DNA of 56,421 nucleotides. It comes from Candidatus Latescibacterota bacterium. GTDB lineage: Bacteria; Latescibacterota; UBA2968; UBA8231. The DNA is taken from contig RKRN01000070.1 in assembly GCA_007571365.1 (NCBI GenBank), forward strand, positions 1 to 56,421, given 5' to 3'. The notes under the pieces were generated by a model. The model searched no databases and was not told where the DNA came from. It saw only the letters and a list, made by a program, of their open reading frames with translations. The number at the start of each line of letters is the position of its first letter. The first letter of the stretch is position 1. The position numbers and the translations under genes were made by a program. Positions 35,081-44,217 of this stretch are shown here, piece by piece.

Positions 35081-37204
35081 TCAAGAGTTCATTACTACCG
35101 CCGCCAGACTCTCCGGGCCGCAAACCCCCGCGCTGTTACGCACCTTGAGCCGCAGTTGGTTCAGGCCCTCGTGCAGTCTCCACTCCAGCGAGGTATCTGT
35201 TTGTTCGCTCCATTCGGCACTGTCGATCTGCACCAGAAATGCGTCAAAGCAGGGCGTCTCAGTATCCACATCCACGCACAGAACATCCGGCGCGGCGGTT
35301 TCGCTCAAGAAGAGTTCCGTCTGGTTGAGCGGGGGACTGAAATCCTGCCAGCGCTTAGTGTGTTGGTGGTATTCGCGTTTGCGGGGGAACATATCGCTGT
35401 AAAAACAATAAAAAAGATCGCTTCCCCAGTTGCTGGAAAGGCGCCACGGCAACGGCCAAGGCCGGCTGGCAAAGTCGTTGCGCCGCACTATTTGCAAGTG
35501 TCCTTTGAGCATCAAATGTTCTGGTCCGCCGCTCAGGTCGTCAATCGAAAAAGCACTGTCGCCTTGGCGGTAGGCAACGCGAGCGGCGCGAAGCATTTCG
35601 AGGTTTGGCAGGTGCCACTGGATGGGATATTCCCAAGTCGCCGGTCCCGGCATGACTTCGGCCAAACGCTCGCTGATTTCCACTAGACTCAGGGGAATGC
35701 CCGTGTCGGGGTCGTAAATGTAGTAATCGCGCGTCGCATCTAGGAATATCCACTTGTCGAACTCGTTGGACCATACTTCGGCCACCTCGTGCCCATAGGT
35801 GTGCTTAGTGGAGATGTTGACCCAGCGGGCCGGAAAGCCCATGGCCAGACAGGCGGCAATTAGGGTCAGGTTGCAATAGAGGCAGTGGCCATCGCGCCGG
35901 CGGTTCTGGTAGGCGCCCAGCAGGCGAGGGCGTCCGCTCGCATCCCTATCGAGTTGAGGCAGATCCAAGTAATTCCACTGGTAGGCATCTAGGCGACCGA
36001 GCGGTACTTTGTAGGCCCAGTGCATGAGTTGTAGCTGGGCTTCAAACTCGGTCGCCGTGTCTGCGATCATTGCGTCCAGTTCAAAGCGGTGGCGCAGTTC
36101 GTTCAAGCGAGCAAAATCTTCGTGGACATAGGGTAGGGATGGGCGGATGACGCGACCGTTGCGGAATCTGAGAAGGTGATAAGCTCTACTGGATCGGCTC
36201 TTGTGCTCGCGGTACTTCGCTTCCACGCAAATGCCTTTGAACACTGGCGTCACCAGCGGATTGTGGGTATGCATGGCCATCTTGAACTGTAGGTAGCGTC
36301 CGGCGGGAGAGCACCATGTCTTGGCGAAGTTTGCTACGGGCTCAAAAGGGGGCCATGAGGCGGCTGTAGGCACTGGACTATCACCCAGGCGTGCCTCTAT
36401 TTCTACCGCGCTTCCCGCCGGCATGTCCACCTCCCACCTTACCCGGCACTCTTCCATGTCGAGCAATCTCTCGATTCTTTTTGCGTCCTCTCCTGTAGCC
36501 AAGTCAATCACCGCCGAGACAAAGGTGCCCTGCGGTACGCTGCGGTCTAAACTGAGGCGGATGGTGTACTCCCCGTCGATTTCATCTTTCCAGCCCAAGT
36601 GCTCAAAATCCCAAGTACGGCCTCCGTCTCGACTCTTGGCGCTGCGGTTGGGGTGGCAGAGCCGCGTCTCAGAGCCACGCTTATACTCTTCATCGGCGGC
36701 CACCATGATTTCCCAACTGGTCTCCTTTGATTCTGCCCACAGGACAAACTCATTAGACCCCGGCCGCAAGGCACCCACTGGCACGGCTACTACGAACCAG
36801 TTGTCGAAGTGCGAGCCGCCCCAGTCGCTGGTATAGTAGTGGCGAGCACAGGGGTGGGCTATCTTACTCGGCGGCCGGATCAAGGAGTGGCCGTTGACAC
36901 AGATGTGGAGTGCATGGTCATTGTCGTCCATTTCCCGGCCGTTGAAGAGCAGGTAGGCGGCTAGGGCGCGGGGATCATCCAAGACCAGATCTTTGCGCAC
37001 CATTACCCCTTCTTGCAATTTCTCGAACCACGACCAGCCCTCAGCACCTTGGGGGCGGCCGATGGCCGGCGCATCGTCTTCGACTAGGAGCATATCATTG
37101 AGGACGATAGCCCTTTTCAACTCGCAGTACTGGAGTTGGTCGAGCTGGCCTCGCGCTTCGAGCGCGGCGGCATTAAGCACAAAACGGAGATTTTCTGGCG
37201 GCAT
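35081..37204 (-). CDS. Transglutaminase-like domain protein
   Basis: A 707-aa protein with a C-terminal transglutaminase/protease-like core. The triad is visible: Cys in DGHCLYCNLTLIAACLAMGF, His in KHTYGHEVAEVWSNE, Asp in KWIFLDATRDYY. The N-terminal 350 residues are beta-rich and look like jelly-roll or sugar-binding modules (FDNWFVVAVPVGALRPGSNE). No signal peptide is seen, which is odd for a family usually acting outside the cytoplasm. It may act on imported or surface material by another route. The gene is transcribed against the two trains and lies between them, so it shares the intergenic control region at 37205-37421 with train 2. Composition is intermediate. Confidence 0.8.
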   Translation of the reverse strand: MPPENLRFVLNAAALEARGQLDQLQYCELKRAIVLNDMLLVEDDAPAIGRPQGAEGWSWFEKLQEGVMVRKDLVLDDPRALAAYLLFNGREMDDNDHALHICVNGHSLIRPPSKIAHPCARHYYTSDWGGSHFDNWFVVAVPVGALRPGSNEFVLWAESKETSWEIMVAADEEYKRGSETRLCHPNRSAKSRDGGRTWDFEHLGWKDEIDGEYTIRLSLDRSVPQGTFVSAVIDLATGEDAKRIERLLDMEECRVRWEVDMPAGSAVEIEARLGDSPVPTAASWPPFEPVANFAKTWCSPAGRYLQFKMAMHTHNPLVTPVFKGICVEAKYREHKSRSSRAYHLLRFRNGRVIRPSLPYVHEDFARLNELRHRFELDAMIADTATEFEAQLQLMHWAYKVPLGRLDAYQWNYLDLPQLDRDASGRPRLLGAYQNRRRDGHCLYCNLTLIAACLAMGFPARWVNISTKHTYGHEVAEVWSNEFDKWIFLDATRDYYIYDPDTGIPLSLVEISERLAEVMPGPATWEYPIQWHLPNLEMLRAARVAYRQGDSAFSIDDLSGGPEHLMLKGHLQIVRRNDFASRPWPLPWRLSSNWGSDLFYCFYSDMFPRKREYHQHTKRWQDFSPPLNQTELFLSETAAPDVLCVDVDTETPCFDAFLVQIDSAEWSEQTDTSLEWRLHEGLNQLRLKVRNSAGVCGPESLAAVVMNS

Positions 37205-37290
37205 ATTTGAACACTCCTCTGACTCAACTTTGGCTATCTAGGCGGCGTTAGGATACCCCAATTACAACCTGAATTACGCACAAAAAATGT

Positions 37291-37318
37291 TTGCTGGGCC
37301 AAGCTGTTGCGTTATAAT
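37291..37318 (+). promoter_or_regulatory. Promoter candidate for train 2
   Basis: A perfect -10 hexamer TATAAT lies at 37313-37318, with TTGCTG at 37291-37296 as a partial -35, spacer 16 bases. The first downstream gene starts at 37422, leaving a leader of nearly 100 bases that includes CCCTGACAGGG. Confidence 0.55.
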
Positions 37319-37421
37319 AAGAACGCCTCCAATCAGCCACCAGTGGGATACCCTAGACCCTGACAGGGCAGTGTAAACAGCGACAATACGACAAAGATAA
37401 ACTCTTAACGTAAGAACGATA

Positions 37422-38750
37422 ATGAAGCTGAAAACAGTCATTCTGATAAGCCTATTTTTTGCGGCCCTTTTTTTTATAGTACGCTACGTCGACAGAAAGG
37501 AAGGCGACAAAGAGGGAGAAGAGTATTACTCCAGGGAATTACTGATCTTTGACAAGAATAAGGTAGACGAACTCAGCATAGAGAATGCGAGGGGCAAAGT
37601 GGTATGTCGCAAGGTTGGAGAAGCCTGGCAGATTATCGAACCCGTAACGGTTGATGCACACCGGGGGGCCATACAAGCTATCCTAGCGAATCTCGAGCGG
37701 GCACGACTGACGAGGTTTCTCGTCTTGGACGATGAATCGACAGAAGGAGCACTCAAAAAGTACGGCCTAGACTTTCCGCACGTGAAAGTAAGCCTGCACG
37801 TCGGGGGACGCCTGCTAGACACGGTCTTGTTCGGGGACGAGAATCCATCTGGACGGTATGTCTATGTCAAGAAGGATTCTGAAGACCGCATTGGTATGGT
37901 CGAATTGTACCGTCGCACCGGGGTAGACAAGCAATGGAGCGAACTGAGGAATAAGACTACGCTCAAGTTCAAGAGGGCACTAGCGACGAGATTGAGAATT
38001 GAAAGTCAGGCGGACACCGTCGAAGTAACAAAAAGTGGTGAGAAGTGGCAGATGAAGTTCCCGACAGAGGCGAGAGGCGATGGAGAAGCGATAGAAGCCA
38101 TTCTACAGGGCTTGGCCTCACCCGTCGAAGAATTTATCGATGATGCACCCAATAGCTTGAAGCTATACGGCTTGGATCGACCTGCACTACGCGTCGAAGT
38201 CTCAATGGGTGACGAGATCCATAGTTTGTGGGTCGGTGCTGAGAAGGATGGGAGCTACTACGCCCGAGACTTGTCCAGGAAGCCTGTCTTCACGCTCAAT
38301 TCGTCCTTTGTAAGTCAGCTAAATCGGGCGAGTTTCGAGTTGAAATCCAGAAAATTGTTCGATTTTACCCGGGCAGAGGTCAACCGCGTCGAGTTCGCCT
38401 ATAAGGATAGCTCCATACTTTGCGTACGAGACGGTGTTGTTTGGCTGGCAGTCCCCCAAGACCGGCCGATCAACGCGATGGAGTTAGAAGCAGTTCTGTT
38501 CAACATGGAGAAGCTCAAAGTCAAAAAATTCCCGACACTAGCTCAAGGTCACCGCCGTGGCCTCAATCCACCGCGCATGAGAATCAGGCTTTGGGCCGGG
38601 GCGGAGACTGTCGGCGATCTTTCCCTCGGCGAGGAAGAGGGAGATCTGGTCTACGTCAAGAGCGGCGAGAACGACTTGATCTGTCTAGTAGATAGGAAAA
38701 TCGCCGAGTCCCTTACGGTGGAGAGGCTATTTGCACCAGAGCAGCGATAG
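37422..38750 (+). CDS. DUF4340 domain protein
   Basis: A 442-aa protein with an N-terminal anchor (KLKTVILISLFFAALFFIVR), then the DUF4340 pattern: LLIFDKNKVDELSIENARGK, GEAWQIIEPVTVDAHRGAIQ and LKKYGLDFPHVKVSLHVGG. The repeat unit appears twice, the second from about residue 205 (GEKWQMKFPTEARGDGEAI; LKLYGLDRPALRVEVSMGD), and a partial third near 335 (DGVVWLAVPQDRPINAMELE). DUF4340 is usually coded next to the GldF/GldG-type ABC exporter. No such transporter genes are present here. It is the first gene of train 2 with its own promoter candidate. Confidence 0.85.
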   Translation: MKLKTVILISLFFAALFFIVRYVDRKEGDKEGEEYYSRELLIFDKNKVDELSIENARGKVVCRKVGEAWQIIEPVTVDAHRGAIQAILANLERARLTRFLVLDDESTEGALKKYGLDFPHVKVSLHVGGRLLDTVLFGDENPSGRYVYVKKDSEDRIGMVELYRRTGVDKQWSELRNKTTLKFKRALATRLRIESQADTVEVTKSGEKWQMKFPTEARGDGEAIEAILQGLASPVEEFIDDAPNSLKLYGLDRPALRVEVSMGDEIHSLWVGAEKDGSYYARDLSRKPVFTLNSSFVSQLNRASFELKSRKLFDFTRAEVNRVEFAYKDSSILCVRDGVVWLAVPQDRPINAMELEAVLFNMEKLKVKKFPTLAQGHRRGLNPPRMRIRLWAGAETVGDLSLGEEEGDLVYVKSGENDLICLVDRKIAESLTVERLFAPEQR

Positions 38751-38769
38751 ACGCTAGGGGGAAGATTCG

Positions 38770-40011
38770 GTGTCGCGAAAGATCACAGCCCAGGTCAAAT
38801 GGCTCAGTATCGGAATGGCATGTGCCGGCCTCATCGGCGTAATCTGTTTGTACTTCTTCGCCTCTGAATCCCCGAGAGATCGGGCCGCAGCCAAGGCGTT
38901 ATTCGATCAGGGAAACACCTACTTGAACGTCGGTCAGGTGGGTCGTGCGATTGCCTACTATAAGAAGGCGATCGACCGCGATCCAGATTTTGTCTATGCC
39001 TACAACGGTATGGGCATGGCCTACAGAGCTACGGGAGATTTGGCCCGGGCCGAGTATTACCTCCTGCAGGCTCTTGCCCTAGATCGGACCGCGGTGGAGA
39101 CCTACAACAATCTGGGGATTATCTACTCAGAGAGCGACAGACCGGAGAAGGCAGAAGCCATATACAGGCAGGCTCTTTCATTGGCCCCGAACTCTGCCGT
39201 GATGCACTACAATCTGGGTGCCTTCTATGGCCAGATTGGCCAGTACCGCAAGGCGGTGGAAGAGTATAGGAAGGCCGTCCAACTTAGACAGGACCTATTC
39301 CAAGCTCACAACAATCTAGCACTCACCTACATCGCCTTGGGCAAGCCTAAGGAGGCTATAGCGGAGTACGAGATTTCGCTTCAGCTAAACCCGCATCAGA
39401 GCAGAGCCTACTACAATCTCGGACTCGTCTATGCCGAAGAAGGCCAATACGAAGTGGCACTCGACTATTATAGAAAGGCGCTCCGAGGTAAGCGTAATAA
39501 TCCCGATATCCACTATCACCTCGGCTTGACCTATGAGGGCCTCCAACAGGAGGAGCAGGCGATGACGCAGTACGAGAAGGTCCTCTCCTTGGCCCCATCC
39601 CACCGGCAGTCCCATTACCGCATCGGATTACTTCTGGCTAGGGAAAATCACTACAGGGAGGCTGTGGCCTACTACGAGCAGGCGATCTCTCTAGATCCCC
39701 AGTACGCCGATGCCCACTACAACTTGGGCCGGGCTTATATGAAGTTGGGCATGAAAGCAGAAGCTCAGCGCGAGATGAACTTGTTTGAGAAGATGAGCCA
39801 GTACAACAAAGAAAAAGAACACATCGGCAAAATTCTGCTCTACATGCCCGGCGATGCGGCAGCGCACTGGAAGTTGGGACGCATCCACGAAAAATACGGG
39901 CAATACGAGCGGGCAATTATCGCGTACAGGAAGGCCCTGACCCTGCGACCTGGCTTTGCGGAAGCCCGGCGGGGACTCAAAGAAGCTCTGCAGAGGACTC
40001 AGAGCCTTTGA
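38770..40011 (+). CDS. Membrane-anchored TPR protein
   Basis: A 413-aa protein from a GTG at 38770, preceded by GGGGGAAG. A single N-terminal helix (LSIGMACAGLIGVICLYFFA) anchors about ten 34-residue tetratricopeptide repeats. Their consensus is clear in ETYNNLGIIYSESDRPEKAE and RAYYNLGLVYAEEGQYEVAL. The repeats are very regular and hydrophobic residues are well kept, so it is likely a folded scaffold. It is 19 nt after the DUF4340 gene. TPR scaffolds of this kind recruit partners in envelope assemblies; the partner is not known. Confidence 0.88.
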   Translation: MSRKITAQVKWLSIGMACAGLIGVICLYFFASESPRDRAAAKALFDQGNTYLNVGQVGRAIAYYKKAIDRDPDFVYAYNGMGMAYRATGDLARAEYYLLQALALDRTAVETYNNLGIIYSESDRPEKAEAIYRQALSLAPNSAVMHYNLGAFYGQIGQYRKAVEEYRKAVQLRQDLFQAHNNLALTYIALGKPKEAIAEYEISLQLNPHQSRAYYNLGLVYAEEGQYEVALDYYRKALRGKRNNPDIHYHLGLTYEGLQQEEQAMTQYEKVLSLAPSHRQSHYRIGLLLARENHYREAVAYYEQAISLDPQYADAHYNLGRAYMKLGMKAEAQREMNLFEKMSQYNKEKEHIGKILLYMPGDAAAHWKLGRIHEKYGQYERAIIAYRKALTLRPGFAEARRGLKEALQRTQSL

Positions 40012-40044
40012 GTCTTCGCCGGGCTTGCAAAGAGGAGCGACCTG

Positions 40045-43000
40045 ATGAATTTGCTGGGCTTGACGATTGTAGGTATGACCTTGGGCATTGCCTTGCTGGC
40101 AAAAGATGTGCCCACTAGAGAGTACATGCTCTCTACCTTCCAAGCGGGTCAGAGTTTCTATTCCGAGGGGGCCTACGATCAGGCCATCGATAAGTTTGAA
40201 AATCTCAGCAGTGTTCGCAGTATGTTGCTGGATGACAGCGACATCGTCGTCGTGGTTGGAAAAGTGGAAACTGCGGTAAAAGACGCGGCGATTTACCAGA
40301 TGGGCAATGCGTATTTCAAGATGTTTGAGGAGGAATTTCGGGCCTCGCAGGACGAGTCGAAGAAAGAGAAACAAGACCAGCGGCAGGAAGGGGCGGAGGA
40401 ATACTTGAGAAAGGCGGTGAGCTATTTCGCTAGGGTAGAAGAAAATGCTAGGTCCGAGAATTTGCGGGCACTAGCGCAGAACAGGATTACGACCTGTTGG
40501 TACAGCGCACAGCACTACCGGGAAGTCATCCGCGCGGGACAGAAGTTTATCGCAAAATATCCCAACAACCCGTATGTGGTGGAGGCTCTTTACAATATAG
40601 GATGGTCCTACTACGAACTGAACGAATACGCCAATAGCATCGAAGCCTTTGCCGAATTGACGGAGCGTTTCAAATCCGGCTTCCAAGTCAGCCGGGCTTT
40701 TTTTCAGATCGGTGAATGCTATTACGACCAAGGACAGTACCGCAAGGCGATCCCCTATTATCAACAATTAGTAGACCAGTTAAACATCGACACGTTAAGC
40801 GAACAAGAAATCCAGAAAATGCAGTTCGAGAAAGTAGCCGGGCTAGTGGACGAAACTGAGTATGAGTTGACCGCAAAGGCCCAGATCCGGATCGGGGATA
40901 GCTACAGCCAGTTAGCGGAATTTGCAAAGGCAGAGCACGCCTACCGCTCTGTCATCACGGTGTTTGCTCAGGAGCGGAGACTGGTTGAGAAGGCTTATCA
41001 GAGTCTGGCGGACATGTACTTTGAAAACCGGCTTTTCGCCCGATGTGTGGATGCGTACCGCGAAGCCATCGTCCAAACACCCAATAACACATTTAAGGCG
41101 CGAATGCAGTTCCAGCTAGCTCAGCGCTACACTGAAGCGAGCGAAGAATGGGGAGAAGACTATTTTGACGATGCGATTCGCGAATACAATATATACGTGA
41201 AAGCCTACGGCGAGATCGCCTCCCGAGCCGGCTACTCCCTAGGAAATTCTTGGTTCGAAATTGGTCGAGCCTACTACGCCAAGGCTGAAAAATTGGCACA
41301 GCAGAAAGATGCAGCAGGGGCCCGTGCGGCCTATGTGGCAGCCGTGCAGGCCTATGACGCGGTCTTGGCGCAGTATCCCGATCCAAATTTTGTCACCGCG
41401 ACCAGATTCAATGTCGCTCTCTCTAAACAGAGAATGGGTGTGCAAGCAGCGCAGCGCGAGGCCGAGGCGATCTACCGGAAGATCATCGCGGACAATCGCG
41501 ATGGCACTTATGCTAGGAGTTCACAATTCCAATTGGCGCGGATGTTCTACAACCAAGAACTATACGATAGAGCGGCGGCCTTTTACGATGAAATTATCTC
41601 AGTGACGGATGATTCCACCCAGTTGGATATCGCCCATTTTGAACTGGGATTGGCTCTAAATAAAAAAGGAGAAGGCGAGAGGGCGACGGAGGTCTTTTTA
41701 CAAGTGCGAGAGACGGCACCGCAATCCTCGCTGGCGACCATCGAGGCCGGGCGCATATACCTAAGTATGGAGCAATGCGACCGAGCACTACGGGTTCTCG
41801 AACGAGGCCTGGCTAGAGTCGGCAGTGAGGAGGAGCGAGCTCAATACCACTACCTGATGGGCAAGGCATGGGTGTGCAAAGGGGAATACGCTCGTGCGGT
41901 GGGCCAATTTACACAGGCCATCGATATTACGGACAATCCCAAGTTGAAAGAGATCGCCCAGTACGACCGGGGGGCGAGTTACTCGCGTCTGGAGCGATAC
42001 GCAGAAGCGGCGGAAGATCTGAGAGTACTGGTGGATTCTGCCGACGAGAGGATCAAAAGTCCGGCTCAGAAGATGTTGGGCCTAGCTTATCTCCGCTTAA
42101 ACAGGCAGGAAGAAGCACTCAGAAGCTACAGGCACCTGGCCTCTGCGGCCGAAGATCCGGTTGAACAGGCAGAGTACATGGTGCTTATGCTGACACTCTA
42201 TCTCGAGTTGGAGCAGTATGACACAGCCATCGCCACAGGACGGAAAGTTCTAGCGATGGAGCTAGAGGATAACAAAAGAGATAGAGAGTACTGGTTGAAA
42301 GAGAAGGTCTATTACCTCATTGGTGAGAGCCAACAGCGCAAGGAACAATACGAGGAAGTAATATCGACGTATAGCGAAGGGCTCAAACGCTATCCGAACT
42401 CTTACTATTCCGTCGACATGGCCTATGCGCTGGGCACGCTTTACTTTCAAAGCGAAAAGTTCGATGAATCGGCAGAAGTCTTGAGCACCTTTGTCGCCCG
42501 TTTTTCCGACTCAGCTAACATTGTGTACGCGTACTACTATCTTGGGTACGCGTATTTTAATCTAAGAGAATTTGAGCGGTCTGCCGAGGTCTTCGAGAAG
42601 CTGGTGGAAACATATCCGGACGCCGACATCGCGGCCGAGGCGTTGATGCGTGCATCTGAGAGCGCATTCAACTTGGGGAAATTTGCTGAGGCGATTGCGC
42701 TGTATCAGCGTCTATTAGAGGATTATCTAAAGTCGCCGTTTAGCGATGATGCACTCTATAACACGGCGTGGGCGTTTTACGAACTGAAGGACGAAGAAAA
42801 ATTCATTCGGACTTTTGAACGTCTGCTTGAAACCTTTCCCAATAGCGAGTTTGCAGTAGATGCTCGCTTTACGCTGGGCGATTATTACTTCAACAAGGAA
42901 GATTACGAAAGGGCACAGGTCGAGTATCAACATGTGCTGGCCGACTATCCCGAGGCCGATGTCGCCCGAGAAGTTCCCGAGCTGTTAAAAAATATACGGG

Positions 43001-43332
43001 AACTCATAGCCTATGAGGAATACGAACAGACTATGGCCATATTTGGCGAAGCTGTGGCCTTGGACAAAGAGGGCGAGGAAGAGCAGGCGCGGCAGAAATT
43101 CGACGAGGTGGTGCCGCTGTTCATCGCGCTCACGGAGAAGTATCCTGGCACCGAGGTGGAGATCGGCGCATTAAGCAATTTGGGCACCTGTTATGAGTTT
43201 TTGCGCCAGTGGAAGAAAGCAGTGCAAACCTACGATAGAGTGATCGCTCTATTCGAGGACGATAAAGCCAGCGCGGATGCCTATCGATTCGCTAAGGGAC
43301 ATCGGGACTGGATCGTGAACTCTAGGCTGTGA
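40045..43332 (+). CDS. Very large exported TPR protein
   Basis: A 1095-aa protein with a short N-terminal signal (MNLLGLTIVGMTLGIALLAK). It contains roughly 25 tetratricopeptide units along its length, of the periplasmic BamD/YbgF style: AQNRITTCWYSAQHYREVIR, VVEALYNIGWSYYELNEYAN, YYYLGYAYFNLREFERSAEV, ALMRASESAFNLGKFAEAIA. A coiled region with DESKKEKQDQRQEGAEE lies near 110-130. Such a long solenoid could span a good part of the periplasm or organise an outer-membrane complex. It is 33 nt after the smaller TPR gene. No enzymatic motif is present. Confidence 0.87.
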   Translation: MNLLGLTIVGMTLGIALLAKDVPTREYMLSTFQAGQSFYSEGAYDQAIDKFENLSSVRSMLLDDSDIVVVVGKVETAVKDAAIYQMGNAYFKMFEEEFRASQDESKKEKQDQRQEGAEEYLRKAVSYFARVEENARSENLRALAQNRITTCWYSAQHYREVIRAGQKFIAKYPNNPYVVEALYNIGWSYYELNEYANSIEAFAELTERFKSGFQVSRAFFQIGECYYDQGQYRKAIPYYQQLVDQLNIDTLSEQEIQKMQFEKVAGLVDETEYELTAKAQIRIGDSYSQLAEFAKAEHAYRSVITVFAQERRLVEKAYQSLADMYFENRLFARCVDAYREAIVQTPNNTFKARMQFQLAQRYTEASEEWGEDYFDDAIREYNIYVKAYGEIASRAGYSLGNSWFEIGRAYYAKAEKLAQQKDAAGARAAYVAAVQAYDAVLAQYPDPNFVTATRFNVALSKQRMGVQAAQREAEAIYRKIIADNRDGTYARSSQFQLARMFYNQELYDRAAAFYDEIISVTDDSTQLDIAHFELGLALNKKGEGERATEVFLQVRETAPQSSLATIEAGRIYLSMEQCDRALRVLERGLARVGSEEERAQYHYLMGKAWVCKGEYARAVGQFTQAIDITDNPKLKEIAQYDRGASYSRLERYAEAAEDLRVLVDSADERIKSPAQKMLGLAYLRLNRQEEALRSYRHLASAAEDPVEQAEYMVLMLTLYLELEQYDTAIATGRKVLAMELEDNKRDREYWLKEKVYYLIGESQQRKEQYEEVISTYSEGLKRYPNSYYSVDMAYALGTLYFQSEKFDESAEVLSTFVARFSDSANIVYAYYYLGYAYFNLREFERSAEVFEKLVETYPDADIAAEALMRASESAFNLGKFAEAIALYQRLLEDYLKSPFSDDALYNTAWAFYELKDEEKFIRTFERLLETFPNSEFAVDARFTLGDYYFNKEDYERAQVEYQHVLADYPEADVAREVPELLKNIRELIAYEEYEQTMAIFGEAVALDKEGEEEQARQKFDEVVPLFIALTEKYPGTEVEIGALSNLGTCYEFLRQWKKAVQTYDRVIALFEDDKASADAYRFAKGHRDWIVNSRL

Positions 43333-43398
43333 CGTCCGCGTACGTGGAGTGCCTGATCCGCGCAAGTTGAGGGAAAGGTACGTCGCACCAAAAAGGAA

Positions 43399-44190
43399 AT
43401 GAACATGAAAATCACCGGCGAGGCGATAAGGTGGATATTGGCAGCTTGTATAGCCCAAATTGCAGTGGGGTGCATTATTTTTCCGCCGAAAATCCACTAC
43501 AACTCATACTTAGAGCCTACGGAAACAAGCGGCAATGGATCTCCGTATAGAGTGGAGAATGATGGCTCTAGATACGTATCAGAGGGATTGCGAATCGACG
43601 TCAAATTTATGACGGATGCAGAACTGAATGCCTTGCTCCCCGAAGATTCGCATAGAGGAGAGTATTCGACCAACCCCTACACCTACGGCGACTACATTGA
43701 TCGGGATGTGGGTTACACCCCCAACCGCTTCACGGTCTTCAAGGTGAGTGTTTTCAATCAGACTTTTGCCAAAGTTCAACTCTATCCTCTCAAAGGCATT
43801 CTCTTGACGGATCAGGGCCAGACACTCCATTCCTATGGGATGCCATCGACGTCGCCCTACAATAGCTTTGAGCGGTATTACAGAGGCTTGCGCGGGCAGA
43901 GCGGCAATGAATTCTATCGCTTTGAAGTCAGAATGGGGCATGTGCGCAGTCTGAACTATGCAGAGGATCAGCCGATATTCAAGGGTGAAAACTACAGCGG
44001 CCTGATCGCCTTTGATTCGCTCGACCCAGCGGTGGAAAAAGTGCGGTTGGTCCTGAAAGAATTCGCGCTCAAATTCGACGAGTTTGACACCCCGCTAGAA
44101 ACGGTCGACATCCGTTTCGACTTCAACCGCAAGATAGAGAAGTGGAAGGTGCAGAAAAACCATGAGACGGTGAGCTTTGACCATCAATAG
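43399..44190 (+). CDS. Lipoprotein of unknown family
   Basis: A 263-aa protein from the ATG at 43399 (or 43405), with AAGGAAA before it. The signal peptide ends in the lipobox AVGC with Cys25. The mature part is mostly beta, with a conserved-looking core NRFTVFKVSVFNQTFAKVQL and KVRLVLKEFALKFDEFDTPL. The pattern of an extracytoplasmic beta-sandwich is clear, but I do not recognise the family. Position between the giant TPR gene and the CsgG-like gene suggests it belongs to the same outer-membrane assembly. Confidence 0.78.
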   Translation: MNMKITGEAIRWILAACIAQIAVGCIIFPPKIHYNSYLEPTETSGNGSPYRVENDGSRYVSEGLRIDVKFMTDAELNALLPEDSHRGEYSTNPYTYGDYIDRDVGYTPNRFTVFKVSVFNQTFAKVQLYPLKGILLTDQGQTLHSYGMPSTSPYNSFERYYRGLRGQSGNEFYRFEVRMGHVRSLNYAEDQPIFKGENYSGLIAFDSLDPAVEKVRLVLKEFALKFDEFDTPLETVDIRFDFNRKIEKWKVQKNHETVSFDHQ

Positions 44191-44217
44191 TGGTCCGCTC
44201 TGGCAACAGCTCTTCCC

